From Prevotella sp. (GTDB taxonomy: Bacteria; Bacteroidota; Bacteroidia; Bacteroidales; Bacteroidaceae): DNA of 64,000 nucleotides. Positions 47,870 through 55,995 of the stretch are shown here, piece by piece. Within the stretch, counting starts at the first letter, position 1, and every line of letters starts with the position of its first letter. A program made the position numbers and the translations under genes. The notes below the pieces were generated by a model. The model saw only the letters and a program-made list of their open reading frames with translations. It ran no database searches and was not told the origin of the DNA. The stretch covers positions 62,001 through 126,000 of the forward strand of contig JALEKD010000032.1 in assembly GCA_022769285.1 (NCBI GenBank), written 5' to 3'.

Positions 47870-48200
47870 CCGGTTAATAAGATAGGGAGCCCTGGCGGCA
47901 CAAAAAGAAAAGCGTGGGAACTTGCACACATCGCCCGTCCCATGGATTGAGGCCTTCGCATTGCCCTGCATTATAGAACGAGCAACTGCGAAGCCCACGC
48001 CGATATGAACACTATACTCCCTCTTCCCCACGGCCCGTCCCACGGCATACACCGGGGCCACCATAGGCAAAAGGGATGTGAGTACACACATCCCGAGGAC
48101 ATCTACAAGTTGCGATGCTCATGAGAATGCATTGGAAGTTGCGAAGTTTCAATCCGTCAAGAACAAAGCGTCTGGTAAACGCCTTTTTATATCATGTCGC
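47870..48200 (-). repeat. Second dispersed repeat family, copy 1
   Basis: Minus strand: AAAAAGGCGTTTACC, GACGCTTTGTTCTTGA, then GTAGATGTCCTCGGGATGTGTGTACTCAC by parts, and CGGCGTGGGCTTCGCAGTTGC. The same blocks in the same order appear at 53500-53740. This copy has an additional 3' segment (GATGTGTGCAAGTTCCCACGC) that looks like a repeat of its own middle. Confidence 0.6.
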
Positions 48201-48324
48201 GATACCTGTTGCCCCCGCGCCCGCATCCATGGCCAGCATAGATGTCACCGGCAGAGGGGCCAGTATCACTTGCAAAAACATGAAAATATCTGATACGCTG
48301 CAAGTTTTTATCCTTTATTTTTAA

Positions 48325-48495
48325 AATGACCGACCTTTACGCTTCTAATGACGGCTCCCAACGCGCCAAAGATGGCTCCCAGCATCGCAAAGGCCGGTCT
48401 CCACGCTTTCTGCGACTGCCGTTAGCGTGCAGAGAACCATCAGCAGCGCGCAGCGAACGCTTTTTACTCTTTTACCCTTTACCTTTTCACTCTTC
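48325..48495 (+). repeat. Dispersed TIR repeat with polypyrimidine tail, copy E
   Basis: 48325-48402 is the core: ATGACCGACCTTTACG, TAATGACGGCTCCCAAC, CAAAGATGGCTCCCAGC and CAAAGGCCGGTCT. It is followed by TTTCTGCGACTGCC, GTGCAGAGAACCATC, GCGCAGCGAACGC and TTTTTACTCTTTTACCC, which aligns with the minus strand of 33825-33693. The tail runs into the end of xerD. Confidence 0.75.
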
Positions 48496-49422
48496 CCCCT
48501 TGTCCCTGTTCATATTGCGGGGATGGTGGTTGAGTATCTGGTCGCGCAGGGTGGTGGTGTCTATGTGCATGTATATCTCGGTGGTGCCTATACTCTCGTG
48601 GCCCAGCATGGCCTGGATGGCGCGCAGGTCGGCACCGCCCTGGAGCAGGGCTGTGGCAAAGCTGTGACGCAGGGTGTGGGGCGATATGGGCTTGCGGATG
48701 CCGGCGAGGGCCGCGAAGCGCTTCACGATGTAGAAGACCATCATGCGGGTGAGGTGGCGGCCGCGGCGGCTGATGAAGACATAGTCCTCCTCGCCTGGTT
48801 TGATGTCGATATGGCAGCGGTCGGCATACCACAGGTCCAGTTCGTGCAGGGCGCTGTCAGAGATGGGCACCAGCCGCTCCTTGTTGCCCTTGCCGAGGAT
48901 GCGCACAAAGTGGGCCTCGCTGTAGATGGACGACAGGCGCAGGTTGACCAATTCGCTCACACGCAGCCCGCAGGCGAAGAGCACCTCTATGATGGCCCTG
49001 TTGCGCTGGCCCTCGGCCCGGCTCAGGTCTATGGCCGCCTCCATACGGTCTACCTCGGCGGTGGTGAGCACTTCAGGCAGCCGCTCGCCCAGCTGGGGCG
49101 ACTCGAGCAGCTCGGTGGGGTCGTCGTCGATATACCCGTCGAGCACTAAGTAGCGGTAAAACGAGCGCACACCGCTGAGTATACGCGCCTGAGACGCCGC
49201 CCCTATGCCCAGGTCGTGCAGGGTGGCGACAAACTGCTCCAACAGGGGCAGCCTGACCTCTAAGGGCGTTACCCCCTGCTCCGCGCAGAAGTCCATGAGA
49301 TGGGCCACGTCGGTAAGGTAGGCCGCCACGGTGTTGGGCGAGTAGTTCTTCTCTAACTTGAGGTACCGCCCGTAAGTCTTGATGATGGCGGCCGTGCTGT
49401 GGGTATGGCTGGTATGGGTCAT
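48487..49422 (-). CDS. xerD: Tyrosine recombinase XerD
   Basis: Resolves chromosome dimers at dif with XerC. 311 residues. SAM-like N-terminal core-binding domain (1-110) and catalytic domain with Arg in ACGLRVSEL, Lys in GKGNKERLVP, HTLRHSFA, GHESIGTTEIYMHI (His and nucleophile Tyr). No transposon features surround it and it sits opposite aroQ as in other Bacteroidales, so a housekeeping role is preferred to an integrase. Start at 49422 (MTHTSHTHS); a longer frame begins at 49455. Confidence 0.93.
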   Translation of the reverse strand: MTHTSHTHSTAAIIKTYGRYLKLEKNYSPNTVAAYLTDVAHLMDFCAEQGVTPLEVRLPLLEQFVATLHDLGIGAASQARILSGVRSFYRYLVLDGYIDDDPTELLESPQLGERLPEVLTTAEVDRMEAAIDLSRAEGQRNRAIIEVLFACGLRVSELVNLRLSSIYSEAHFVRILGKGNKERLVPISDSALHELDLWYADRCHIDIKPGEEDYVFISRRGRHLTRMMVFYIVKRFAALAGIRKPISPHTLRHSFATALLQGGADLRAIQAMLGHESIGTTEIYMHIDTTTLRDQILNHHPRNMNRDKGEE

Positions 49423-49471
49423 GGCTGTATATAATTGTGGTGAGGGCCACGGCAAAAAGGGAAAGATTTAT

Positions 49472-49502
49472 TTTGTACTTAGCCCGATTTGCACTAATTT
49501 TG
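49472..49502 (+). promoter_or_regulatory. Consensus promoter of aroQ
   Basis: TTTG (49472-49475), 19 bases, TAATTTTG (49495-49502). Leader of about 122 bases to the ATG at 49632. Confidence 0.75.
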
Positions 49503-49631
49503 CAACAACACAGTAGCCCCACCGTGGGAGCCGTGGCCTAACACGTGTACAAATGTAATACGATTTGCGGGGGTGTCAAAGCAAATACGGAGATTTTTTT
49601 GTCTCTCGCCCTAACTATAAACTTATAGCTC

Positions 49632-50051
49632 ATGAAGATACAGATAATCAACGGGCCCAACCTGAACCTGCTCGGGGTGAGGGAACCGGGCATCTATGGC
49701 AGCAGTTCGTTCGAGAGCTACCTGCCCACGCTGCGCCAGCGTTATCCCGATGTACAGATAGACTACTACCAGAGCAACATCGAGGGCGAACTGATAGACA
49801 GGATGCAGCAAGTGGGGTTCGAATACGACGGTATAGTGCTCAACGCAGGGGCCTACACACACACCAGCGTAGCCCTGCACGACTGCATACGCAGTCTGAA
49901 GACGCCAGTAATAGAGGTTCATATCAGTAATGTACACACACGCGAGGAGTTTCGCCACCACTCGATGATATCGGCTGCTTGCCGGGGCGTAATAGCCGGC
50001 TTCGGGCTCGACTCGTACCGCTTGGCCATCGAAGCGATTATCGCCCAATGA
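49632..50051 (+). CDS. aroQ: 3-dehydroquinate dehydratase, type II
   Basis: Third step of the shikimate pathway. 139 residues, usual for dodecameric type II enzymes. INGPNLNLLGVREPGIYG (6-23) holds the active-site Tyr22 region, then NAGAYTHTSVAL, VEVHISN-like IEVHISN and CRGVIAGFG. ATGA overlap with the methyltransferase gene. Confidence 0.96.
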   Translation: MKIQIINGPNLNLLGVREPGIYGSSSFESYLPTLRQRYPDVQIDYYQSNIEGELIDRMQQVGFEYDGIVLNAGAYTHTSVALHDCIRSLKTPVIEVHISNVHTREEFRHHSMISAACRGVIAGFGLDSYRLAIEAIIAQ

Positions 50052-50674
50052 CTATCGACGAGTATATAGACAGCCACATAGACCCCGAGGGCGACTACCT
50101 GTATCGCCTGTGGCGCGCCACTAACCTGCACACCATACACGGCCGCATGGCGTCGGGCCATCTGCAAGGGCGGCTACTCAAGATGCTGGTCCAGATGATA
50201 CGCCCGCTGAACATCCTGGAGGTGGGAACCTTCAGTGGCTACAGCGCCATCTGCATGGCCGAGGGGCTGACACCCGGCGGACGGGTGTGGACCTACGAGA
50301 TAAACGATGAGATGGAGGACTTTACCCGGCCGTGGATAGAGGGCTCGCCCGTGGCCGACCGCATCGAGTTCCGCATAGGCGATGCCAATGTAGAGGCTCC
50401 CCGCCTGGGCATAGAGTTTGACATGGCCTTCGTAGACGGCGACAAGCGCACCTACCGGCAGACCTACGACACCCTGCTGCCCATCATCTGCCACGGCGGT
50501 TACATCATCGCCGACAACACGCTGTGGGACGGCCACGTGGTAGACCCTGCCTACGACCACGACAGCCAGACCCGCGGCATAGAGACATTCAACGACTACA
50601 TAGCCGGTGACGACCGGGTGGAGAAGGTGATACTGCCCATCCGCGACGGGCTCACCATCATCCGCAAACGATAA
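50048..50674 (+). CDS. SAM-dependent O-methyltransferase (COMT-like, class I)
   Basis: 208 residues. SAM site LEVGTFSGYSAI at 56-67, then VWTYEINDEM, MAFVDGDKRTY (metal-site Asp) and IIADNTLWDG (Asp, Asn). This is the pattern of cation-dependent catechol-type O-methyltransferases; the natural substrate is not known. Overlaps aroQ by four bases (ATGA), so translation is coupled. Confidence 0.9.
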   Translation: MTIDEYIDSHIDPEGDYLYRLWRATNLHTIHGRMASGHLQGRLLKMLVQMIRPLNILEVGTFSGYSAICMAEGLTPGGRVWTYEINDEMEDFTRPWIEGSPVADRIEFRIGDANVEAPRLGIEFDMAFVDGDKRTYRQTYDTLLPIICHGGYIIADNTLWDGHVVDPAYDHDSQTRGIETFNDYIAGDDRVEKVILPIRDGLTIIRKR

Positions 50675-50706
50675 CATTAACCCACTAACTAAACAATTAT
50701 CAGATT

Positions 50707-50787
50707 ATGGCAAACTTATTAGACGAAACCACAAGCCCTGTTAACGACTATGTCCGTGATGGGTATGTTAATAGTTGGTGCTGTTAA
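50707..50787 (+). pseudogene. Truncated 5' end of a holin-like small membrane protein gene
   Basis: The ATG at 50707 starts MANLLDETTSPVNDYVRD, which resembles the N-terminus of the phage-holin-family membrane proteins that follow aroQ genes in other Bacteroidales (from memory). After Asp18 the frame reads eight unrelated residues (GYVNSWCC) and stops at 50785. Base composition changes from GC-rich to AT-rich at about 50757. The gene appears cut by the insertion or deletion that brought in the next two genes. Confidence 0.5.
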
Positions 50788-50788
50788 A

Positions 50789-51676
50789 TTAATACTGGTA
50801 AATAATCAGTGTAAAGGATATTGTCCAGGCGATAATGCAGACTTGAATGAAACGGTCTTTGAGGAGTATCTTGGTGGGACTGCCACTCTCTGCGTTGGCG
50901 GTGATTTGCAAATAGCGGATGAGGGCAGCTAGCACGAATATAGAAGTAATATAGAGATAGTGGGTATGGAAACGTGCTGTAACATCGGGCGACACTGTAT
51001 AGAGAATGTAGCATACCATGACAATGCTGGCTATCATCATGATAACCTGGTCCATAAAAGGCAGAGTATAGTATTTGGCGGTGTTCCTAACGAGCACTCC
51101 GTTTTCTTCATATATTCTCGCGTCATCGCGCCGCTTGGCAAAGGCCAGGAACAGGGCCAGCAGGAACACCATCAGCACAATCCATTGGGATAGTTTGATA
51201 CTGGTTGCAAGTCCTCCTGCCAACAGGCGAAGTACAAAGCCGGTGGCAATAGTAAAGATGTCAATAATGGCAATTCTCTTGAGTTTGACGCAATAGGCAA
51301 TATTCATAATGATATAGAAACCTATGACTGCTGCAAGTCCCTTTGGGTTGTCGATATTCCAAAGAGGTAAGGTTATGATAGAAAATGATGTTCCAAAGCA
51401 ACAAAGCATAAGTAGATAGCCTTGCGATTTCCCAATGGCACCACTGGCTATGGGGCGTTTGCATTTTAGGGGGTGCTTGCGGTCGGCCTCCGCATCAAGG
51501 ATGTCGTTCAGGCAATAGATGCCGCTTGCCGCAAAGCAATAGGTAAGGAATGTGGCAAAGGCTGGAAGTAAGTAAGATACTTCAAGTAATTTTCCGTCGA
51601 AGAATAAGGGAAGGAAGATAAACAGGTTCTTCACCCATTGCTGTGGACGGAGAATAAGGATGATAGGGCGAAACAT
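50789..51676 (-). CDS. UbiA-family prenyltransferase, decaprenyl-phosphate phosphoribosyltransferase-like
   Basis: 295 residues, about nine membrane helices. RPQQWVKNLFIFLPLFF at 9-25 and NDILDAEADRKHP (NDxxDxxxD motif) with KRPIASGAI are typical of the enzymes that put phosphoribose on polyprenyl phosphate; DIFTIATGFVLRLLAGG is the second Asp region. The product would be a lipid-linked pentose donor. Codons are AT-richer than in the flanks. It ends just 2 bases from the truncated gene and lies 46 bases after the GT-C-like gene, likely one operon. Confidence 0.85.
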   Translation of the reverse strand: MFRPIILILRPQQWVKNLFIFLPLFFDGKLLEVSYLLPAFATFLTYCFAASGIYCLNDILDAEADRKHPLKCKRPIASGAIGKSQGYLLMLCCFGTSFSIITLPLWNIDNPKGLAAVIGFYIIMNIAYCVKLKRIAIIDIFTIATGFVLRLLAGGLATSIKLSQWIVLMVFLLALFLAFAKRRDDARIYEENGVLVRNTAKYYTLPFMDQVIMMIASIVMVCYILYTVSPDVTARFHTHYLYITSIFVLAALIRYLQITANAESGSPTKILLKDRFIQVCIIAWTISFTLIIYQY

Positions 51677-51722
51677 AATTTGGTTGTTGATAAGTTGAAG
51701 TCCTAAAGGTTTTGCTGATATA

Positions 51723-53339
51723 TTAATGCTTGTAGATAGTTATACCATTGTTGCAATATATCTGTTTGTAATGATGTTCACGTAGCCATAGATTTATGAT
51801 GCTTTTATTAGCATCTTCATACTTGGTTGGGGCCCAGTTCAGGAATACAACAAGAGGGTATCTCCTGAAATAGCGAAGGCGTTCGTCTAATCTCTTGCGT
51901 AGCCTATCGCCAAGATAGATTACTGTTTGGGTATGCCCGAGGAAAGGAGCTGAGGATGTGGCATAATACAATTCGGATTCTTGGTTGGCTAATAGAAGCA
52001 GATTGTTGTCTTTTTCCTTATAGAGCATAATGGCATTGGCTGCATCTGTTATTCGGCTGGCATGGGTACTGTCTGTCATCACGTTCAATCGTTCTCCTGC
52101 TACGCCTTTGATGAGGCTTGTACATTGTGAGCGTGGCTTTGAGGCACCATATGGGCTGGATATGGCCACGCGCAGCAATGTCGCAGTTGAGATGGCCATG
52201 AAGAATAAGGACAACACTATCTTGGTGGCTCTTGTTTTATATTGGGCAAACCAAATGCAGGGGAATACGAGCAAGCCGGCACTCCAATGAAAAATACCTT
52301 GTATCCCGATGTCACTACCGAGTGGAAATAATAGTGCGGTTACAAGAAGGAATAGGATAATGGGTGTTTTTTTCTCTTCTTTGTGTTCTGTAAGATTTAT
52401 AATTATAATTAGCAGGCATCCCGCTAAAAGCGTGAGGTAAGGGAGGCTGGCATAGGCAAAGATGCAGGTGATTATAAAACCGATGGTATAAAAGACCGTA
52501 ACAGCAGAGTTCTGTTGCTTATGGCTGAATTTCGTTGACAGCATCTTTACGAAGAAAAATAAGGTCAGCAAAGCCATTCCCTGGCCAACGATGTTGAGAA
52601 TACTATGAAAGTAGACACTCAGCATGCTCATTTTTGAATGGGTGGCATCGGCCAGAGATAACGTTGATAGCCCCTCTTCAATGGCTGAAAACCAGTAGCC
52701 AGTATGTCCAAAGGCTAACATGATGACAAACATACAGCTGATACTAACCATGACTCCAAAGAGCATCAGGAGTGTATTCTTAGATGTGTCTTTTATCTTA
52801 GTCATAGTGGGTATTAGAAGCAAAGCAAGAAATGAGATGTTGACAATCCTTGCAAAAAATGAAAGCCCTATCATTACACCTGACATGAAGAATCCTTTAC
52901 GACTATATGTCGAAAAGAAAAATGCTGATAGTGAAAGTAATAGGTAGGTTAGGGTGTCATAATGGAAGGTTATATTGTGCATAGGAAAAAGGAAACTCAC
53001 ACTGATGGCAACTAATAACCATCTGTGATTTGTTTGGCGGAAGATGAACATAAGAAGACCAATGGCGGTAGACAGGGTGAACGCCTCCAAAACACGAAAT
53101 CCCAGCAGTCCTACTTTATTGAATATCATCTGCCAGCTTCCGCCTATTATCCCGGTGAGATAGTAGATGAAATTGAAAATGTTGGTATCTGGCAGAGAAA
53201 AAATATTGTCGTAGAAAGTATTGCAGAACCCTACGTCAACTGTGTCAATTCCTTGTAGCCCAAGGAATATGTGATAAGTAAGTCCCAAGACAAAAAGGCC
53301 GACAATGGCCCAATGAAATAGTGTCGGTTTCATATACAT
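51723..53339 (-). CDS. Polytopic membrane protein, GT-C glycosyltransferase-like
   Basis: 538 residues with about ten or eleven hydrophobic helices and a soluble C-terminal end (about 400-538). An acidic pair in the first periplasmic loop (DTVDVGF, about residues 32-38) is the kind of site used by GT-C enzymes, which take sugars from polyprenyl phosphate. The C-terminal part has YLGDRLRKRLDERLRYFRRYP. No close family is recognised. Its pairing with a phosphoribosyl-polyprenyl synthase suggests transfer of ribose or arabinose. AT-rich like its neighbour. Start at 53339 or 53333. Confidence 0.65.
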   Translation of the reverse strand: MYMKPTLFHWAIVGLFVLGLTYHIFLGLQGIDTVDVGFCNTFYDNIFSLPDTNIFNFIYYLTGIIGGSWQMIFNKVGLLGFRVLEAFTLSTAIGLLMFIFRQTNHRWLLVAISVSFLFPMHNITFHYDTLTYLLLSLSAFFFSTYSRKGFFMSGVMIGLSFFARIVNISFLALLLIPTMTKIKDTSKNTLLMLFGVMVSISCMFVIMLAFGHTGYWFSAIEEGLSTLSLADATHSKMSMLSVYFHSILNIVGQGMALLTLFFFVKMLSTKFSHKQQNSAVTVFYTIGFIITCIFAYASLPYLTLLAGCLLIIIINLTEHKEEKKTPIILFLLVTALLFPLGSDIGIQGIFHWSAGLLVFPCIWFAQYKTRATKIVLSLFFMAISTATLLRVAISSPYGASKPRSQCTSLIKGVAGERLNVMTDSTHASRITDAANAIMLYKEKDNNLLLLANQESELYYATSSAPFLGHTQTVIYLGDRLRKRLDERLRYFRRYPLVVFLNWAPTKYEDANKSIINLWLREHHYKQIYCNNGITIYKH

Positions 53340-53903
53340 TTACTTTGTTTTTATGAAAGATAATTATTCATCCGTTCTTTGCAGAGTCATAGGAAAATTT
53401 TGTGATAGCCTAATCCGAATAACCCTAATGTTCACAATTGTTGCTATTGAATGGTATGTATATGAAAAAAGGCGTAGGATTCCTTTTTGTTACTTGTCCT
53501 GCGTCCTGAGGCTCCGGAATTGCCCACTATAGCCGAACAGGCAACTCAGAAGCCCACGCCCGTATGTATACACTCCTTTTTGGACATGGTTGCCATGTCC
53601 AGCAGGATTGGTGAATACACACTCATGGGCATCTATCGCTACTCTATTCTTGACTATAATTGAAATTTTCCGGATTTCAGGACATCAAGAACAAAGCGTT
53701 AGATAAACGCCTTAATCATATATGCTCTCCGTTGCCAACTCGCTTTTTTATAGGCAAGTCTTTCAGCCCTTTTTGTAGACTTCCGCTATGATGGCAGTTG
53801 CTTGTTCGAGCTTGGGCAAGGTTTGCAATGGCAAAGTTAGGGAAAAAAATAATATCGGCATGAAAAAATATGAAATATATAAGGTGGAGGCTAAAAGAAT
53901 CTC
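53340..53903. other. AT-rich intergenic stretch with the second repeat
   Basis: Contains the second copy of the long repeat family (53500-53740) and, on the minus strand, a box TAACTTTG (complement at about 53831-53838) that could transcribe it. Nothing gene-like otherwise; an 82-codon minus frame (53716-53964) has no family features. Confidence 0.45.
53500..53740 (-). repeat. Second dispersed repeat family, copy 2
   Basis: Minus strand: AAGGCGTTTATCTAACGC, TTTGTTCTTGATG, GATAGATGCCCATGAGTGTG, TATTCACC, then GGGCGTGGGCTTCTGAGTTGC and GGCTATAGTGGGCAA, in the same order as copy 1. A small frame MSVYSPILLDMATMSKKE ending GVGF runs through it, and a matching frame runs through copy 1. Confidence 0.6.
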
Positions 53904-53911
53904 TATCTTTG
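53904..53911 (+). promoter_or_regulatory. Promoter -7 box of the broken DUF6922-like gene
   Basis: TATCTTTG, 20 bases before the ATG at 53931; the promoter seems intact although the gene is not. Confidence 0.5.
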
Positions 53912-53930
53912 TAACTAAAAGAGAGATGAA

Positions 53931-54237
53931 ATGAGCAGTAGAGAGTGTATGTCGCAGTTCTCAAAGAACCTGTTTTGGGATATAGACTTTTCTTAGGTAG
54001 ATATGGATTCCCATCTTTCGCAGATTATTCAGCGTGTGCTGGAGTACGGGCGTATCAACGACTGGAAAATCATCCTCTCCTATTATGGCCTGGATAAGAT
54101 TGTTGTAGTCTGCAAGGGCCTGCGCACGCTTGCCCCTGTCTGCCTCTCGGTTATTTGCACTATCTCAGACACTGAAAAAAGCAATTACCGATGCGATCAC
54201 TTCAAACAGTCGCCCCCTCACACTTTGGAACTCCTAA
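53931..54237 (+). pseudogene. DUF6922-like small gene with in-frame stop and frameshift
   Basis: From ATG 53931 the frame reads QFSKNLFWDIDFS, then TAG (53994-53996), then continues in the same frame VDMDSHLSQIIQRVLEYG, WKIILSYYGLDKIV, CKGLRTLAPVCLS. This is the pattern of the small Bacteroidales proteins (DUF6922, as I recall) often paired with AbiEii-type nucleotidyltransferases. Near the end an extra A at about 54222 shifts the frame; without it the end would read PPHLWNS and stop at 54235. No partner gene is next to it. Two lesions make it a pseudogene; the track-sized frame 54003-54272 is only its middle. Confidence 0.7.
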
Positions 54238-54427
54238 GAGCGATTATGGCAGAACCGCTCTTTGCTGACTAATGGTAGAATATCATCTACTTTTTAGCTC
54301 CTCATAGTTTCTCCGTAGATTTTTCGAGATAATAAGGACCATCCCGAACGAAGCCAGAATGTACTCTGGCATCCTTTCGGGATGTACCGTTAGGGTTATA
54401 CCTATTTATATTATATAACTCGGGCCC
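54238..54427. terminator. Hairpin terminator of the minus-strand lolE-type gene
   Basis: CATCCCGAA near 54350 pairs with TTCGGGATG near 54375, with an inner stem GCCAGA/TCTGGC. On the minus strand it is followed by GTCCTTATT. It ends the run that starts at 63999 or further upstream. Confidence 0.6.
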
Positions 54428-55657
54428 TTAGCTGAGCAGCCGGCGGCTCAGATAGCGTACCGGGTACCATACGGCCAGCCATCCCACGGCTACCACGGTG
54501 ACGAATATCACGGCAATGTCCTGATAGTGTACGCTGATGGGGTACGCGTCGACGATAAACGAGGCGTCGCTGTCGCCCAGGCGTACCAGCCCGTACTGCT
54601 GCTGTATCAGGCAGAGCACCAGACCTATCACGATGCCGATGATGGCACCGGCTACCGAAATCATGCGTCCCTCGAAGAGGAAAACACGGGCTATCTGACG
54701 GTCGGTGGCCCCTAAGTTGCGCAGGGTGAGCACATCGTTCTTCTTATCAATAATGAGCATGGAGAGCGAGCCTACGATGTTGAAACAGGCCACGATGAGT
54801 ATGAACGTAAGGAAGATATAGGCAAACAGCTTCTCTATCTTCATAATCTTGAAGGTATCGTCCTGCTGTTCATAGCGGTCCTTGACATAGTACTTGGTTC
54901 CCGCTATGTCGGCCATGTGGCGCTTTACGGCAGCCACGTCGGCTCCGGGCTTCAGTCTCAGTTCGAGCGAGGTTATCATGCCCTGCTGTCCAAACAGGTT
55001 GCGGGCCCACGCGATGGGCACCACGATATACTTGGCGTCATACTTGGTCTGCATGACCTGGAAGAGTACTCCCGGCGAGTCGAGCGAGTCTACCACAAAC
55101 CCCTGGGTAGGGTCGGCCATGTCCAGCTGCCCCTCGCGGACGGGGGCATAGATGCGCAGCGGGTCTGTCCAGCGTGTCCCCGTGCCGAGCTGTTGTGCCA
55201 GCTGTATGCCCAGGACGCCATAGTTGAGGTTGGCGGCATGCAGGCAGAACTCGCCATCGCCATACAGTATGTCGGTGATGTGGGTAAGGTCCTTGAAGTT
55301 GTCGTCTACCCCCTTGATGGTAACCATGGCCTGCTTGTCCTGGAACACGGCCAGGGCATTGTCCTCTACACACTCGGTGGCCACGGCCACCTCGGGCACC
55401 TGGCGTATCTGGGTGAGTATGGGGTCGTCGGCGGGGGCCGACTTGCCTGTCACGGGCGTCACCTCTATCTGCGGGTCAAAGCTGGTGAACAGCGTGGCTA
55501 CCAGGTCGTGGAACCCGTTGAACGCACTCAGTACTATGACCAGAGCCATGGTGGCCACCGCTACTCCGATGACCGAGATGAGGCTGATAACGTTGATGGC
55601 GTGTGTACTCTTCTTGGAGAACAGATAGCGCCGGGCTATGAATAATGGAAAGTTCAC
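54428..55657 (-). CDS. LolC/LolE-type (FtsX family) ABC permease
   Basis: 409 residues, four membrane helices: one near residues 20-48, three at about 280-400, with a large periplasmic domain between them. This is the MacB/LolC/E plan; the protein would extract lipoproteins from the inner membrane together with a LolD ATPase encoded elsewhere. GTG start at 55657 sharing a base with the rbfA stop. In Bacteroidetes one such permease probably forms a homodimer. Confidence 0.9.
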   Translation of the reverse strand: MNFPLFIARRYLFSKKSTHAINVISLISVIGVAVATMALVIVLSAFNGFHDLVATLFTSFDPQIEVTPVTGKSAPADDPILTQIRQVPEVAVATECVEDNALAVFQDKQAMVTIKGVDDNFKDLTHITDILYGDGEFCLHAANLNYGVLGIQLAQQLGTGTRWTDPLRIYAPVREGQLDMADPTQGFVVDSLDSPGVLFQVMQTKYDAKYIVVPIAWARNLFGQQGMITSLELRLKPGADVAAVKRHMADIAGTKYYVKDRYEQQDDTFKIMKIEKLFAYIFLTFILIVACFNIVGSLSMLIIDKKNDVLTLRNLGATDRQIARVFLFEGRMISVAGAIIGIVIGLVLCLIQQQYGLVRLGDSDASFIVDAYPISVHYQDIAVIFVTVVAVGWLAVWYPVRYLSRRLLS

Positions 55658-55995
55658 TATCCCTCCTTGAGCAGTTGGTCTATATGTTCGAGATAATCGA
55701 GTGAGTCGTCGATGAAGAAGCGCAGTTCGGGGATGATGCGCAGCTGATTACGCACACGGGTGCCCAGTTCGTAGCGGATAGTCTTCTCACTGGCATTGAT
55801 ATTGCGGAGAATCTCGTCGCCGCGATCAGAGGGGAAGATGCTGAGGTATGCTGTACAGATGCTAAGGTCAGGGCTGATGCGCACGCGGGTAACGCTGACC
55901 AGCACGCCATGCATCTTGCGGGTCTGGGACTGGAAGATAGACGACAGCTCTTTCTGAAGAAGTCGTGAAATACGGTTCTGTCTTGTTTCTTGCAT
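55657..55995 (-). CDS. rbfA: Ribosome-binding factor A
   Basis: 112 residues, 30S maturation factor. N-terminal RQNRISRLLQKELSSIF, then VSVTRVRISPDLSICTAYLSIFP and LRIIPELRFFIDDSLDY, the KH-type fold. It lies between murI (no gap) and the permease gene (one base overlap), so it is translated from the same message. Confidence 0.95.
   Translation of the reverse strand: MQETRQNRISRLLQKELSSIFQSQTRKMHGVLVSVTRVRISPDLSICTAYLSIFPSDRGDEILRNINASEKTIRYELGTRVRNQLRIIPELRFFIDDSLDYLEHIDQLLKEG

Larger units (their letters stand above)
47537..48486. other. 950-base intergenic stretch: terminator and two repeat families
   Basis: Contents in order: terminator hairpin 47574-47620; unremarkable DNA to about 47850; a copy of the second repeat family (47870-48200, best read on minus); TIR repeat copy E (48325-48402) and its polypyrimidine tail to 48486. 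An 84-codon minus frame (47837-48091, starting MCVLTSLLP) is part of the second repeat and not a convincing gene. Confidence 0.5.

Noticed and set aside
47837..48091. 84-codon frame as a real small protein
   Set aside because: It lies in the second repeat family; the other copy has a much shorter matching frame, so coding is not supported.
48487..49422. XerD as integrase of a mobile island
   Set aside because: Neighbours are housekeeping genes, the place opposite aroQ is usual and no att-like repeats flank it.
53716..53964. 82-codon minus frame
   Set aside because: AT-rich, aromatic-rich product, overlaps the promoter and start of the DUF6922-like gene on the other strand.
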